In this document: positions 63,487 through 64,000 of the stretch, one piece after another | Layout of the letters: each line of letters begins with the position of its first letter | How positions within the stretch are numbered: position 1 is the first letter of the stretch | From: Paenibacillus barengoltzii NBRC 101215 | GTDB taxonomy: Bacteria > Bacillota > Bacilli > Paenibacillales > Paenibacillaceae | Assembly: GCF_004000745.1 (NCBI RefSeq) | Contig: NZ_BILV01000014.1 | Location: 1-64,000, forward strand | Direction of reading: 5' to 3' | Length of the DNA: 64,000 bases | Made by a program: the position numbers and the translations under genes | The notes under the pieces: generated by a model | The model's input: only the letters and a program-made list of their open reading frames with translations | Databases searched by the model: none | What the model was told of the DNA's origin: nothing

Positions 63487-64000
63487 GTGAGAAAAATTAG
63501 ATTTTCCACGGGAATGGTCTGCTTATTTGCTCTGATCTTGGCTGCCTGCAGCTCGAACAATGGGGCAGCTCCATCCAACGCTTCCTCCAGCGGCGAGACA
63601 TCCGGTAAAACTTATAAGGTTGCCTATATTGCCCGGGCGCAATCCGATTCGTTCGCAGCGTGGCTGGCTAATGCGGTTAAGGATGAGGCTGAGAAATATG
63701 AAGATATCAAGCTGGATGTATTCGACGGCGAAGCGAATGACGAGAAAGAGAATTCGTTAATCGAAAATGCGATCACGAACAAATACGACCTGGTGATCGT
63801 TCAGCCCAACAATGGTGAGGCCCAGCGCCCTTATGTCGAGAAGGTCGTGCAGGCCGGGATCTTTGCGATTACGACAAATGCCCGGATATCGGGGATCGAA
63901 GGGGCTTCATCTGTAGACGCTCAGCCTTATGAGCAAGCGGCCGTGAATGCCCGGGTTGCTGTGGAACAGGTGCCGCAGAACGCGAAAGTCGTGGTCCTTC
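63487..64000 (+). CDS. Sugar-binding lipoprotein (RbsB type), cut by window end
   Basis: The first 171 codons of a gene that continues past the window. GTG at 63487 with AAAGGATGG upstream. Signal peptide with lipobox LAAC (Cys21), a Ser-rich linker, then a class I periplasmic-binding fold: TYKVAYIARAQSDSFA as the first strand, NEKENSLIENAI-type helix, YDLVIVQPNNGEA and FAITTNARI. This is the usual third gene of a ribose/xylose/inositol-type CUT2 operon. The ligand cannot be told from the part seen. Confidence 0.88.
   Translation, partial: MRKIRFSTGMVCLFALILAACSSNNGAAPSNASSSGETSGKTYKVAYIARAQSDSFAAWLANAVKDEAEKYEDIKLDVFDGEANDEKENSLIENAITNKYDLVIVQPNNGEAQRPYVEKVVQAGIFAITTNARISGIEGASSVDAQPYEQAAVNARVAVEQVPQNAKVVVL

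Noticed and set aside
1-64000. CRISPR arrays, rRNA/tRNA genes, known riboswitches and T-boxes
   Set aside because: Intergenic regions were read for regularly spaced repeats, cloverleaf patterns and conserved leader cores, and none was found. A covariance-model search was not possible here.

Overview
The window looks like chromosomal DNA of a low-to-medium GC Gram-positive, endospore-former-type bacterium. A plant-polysaccharide-degrading Paenibacillus is the best guess. The grounds are strong AGGAGG-type ribosome binding sites with frequent TTG/GTG starts, several YesM/YesN-type two-component pairs next to sugar ABC transporters, a CBM22-GH10-CBM9 xylanase, an Mrp antiporter operon and an ahpCF operon. 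No rRNA, tRNA, CRISPR array, prophage or insertion sequence was seen. The genus is inferred, not proven.

Layout. 0.1-5.4 kb: a membrane-anchored alpha/beta hydrolase and a CPBP protease (minus strand), next to an OmpR-type two-component pair. 5.5-9.6 kb: a Fur-box-controlled siderophore ABC operon (binding protein, two permeases, ATPase). 9.7-13.6 kb: a decayed AraC/GyrI gene, then a DUF418 membrane protein in an operon with a DesK/DesR-like pair. 13.7-18.9 kb: GH92 mannosidase, a GH32 remnant, an enolase-superfamily enzyme, and a nitroreductase divergent from a MarR regulator with two clear operators. 19-23.5 kb: a stand-alone sensor-domain membrane protein, NarL-type kinase and regulator, then a class C beta-lactamase-like serine hydrolase. 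23.8-34.7 kb: an arabinoxylan/arabinan module (CBM9-esterase, YesM/YesN pair, sugar ABC transporter, GH51 arabinofuranosidase, polysaccharide deacetylase). 35.0-37.8 kb: a sugar ABC operon crippled by an internal deletion, facing an AraC regulator. 38-46.2 kb: a small tyrosine recombinase, a Usp/KdpD-like protein divergent from mrpABCDEFG, and small proteins including an HNH nuclease. 46.3-48.6 kb: ahpCF. 48.6-59.5 kb: a xylan/xylooligosaccharide module (LplB/YtcP-type permeases, binding protein, YesM/YesN-type pair, second binding protein, multimodular GH10 xylanase). 59.8-64 kb: a YitT protein and an RbsA/RbsC-type sugar transporter whose binding protein runs off the window.

How it works together. 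Secreted xylanase and CBM9-esterase would release and de-esterify arabinoxylan fragments. The two ABC systems, each with its own kinase/regulator pair, would import them, and GH51 (no signal peptide) would remove arabinose inside the cell. Cre-like sites near several of these units suggest shared carbon catabolite control. Two sugar-use units (GH32; the 35-kb ABC operon) and one regulator (9.7 kb) are decaying, so this is a region of gene turnover. I found no clear candidate for a wholly new system. The most unusual points are the three-domain membrane hydrolase, the recombinase lacking its first catalytic arginine, the Usp-like protein paired with mrp, the second orphan binding protein, and the Fur-type box inside the ahpC promoter.
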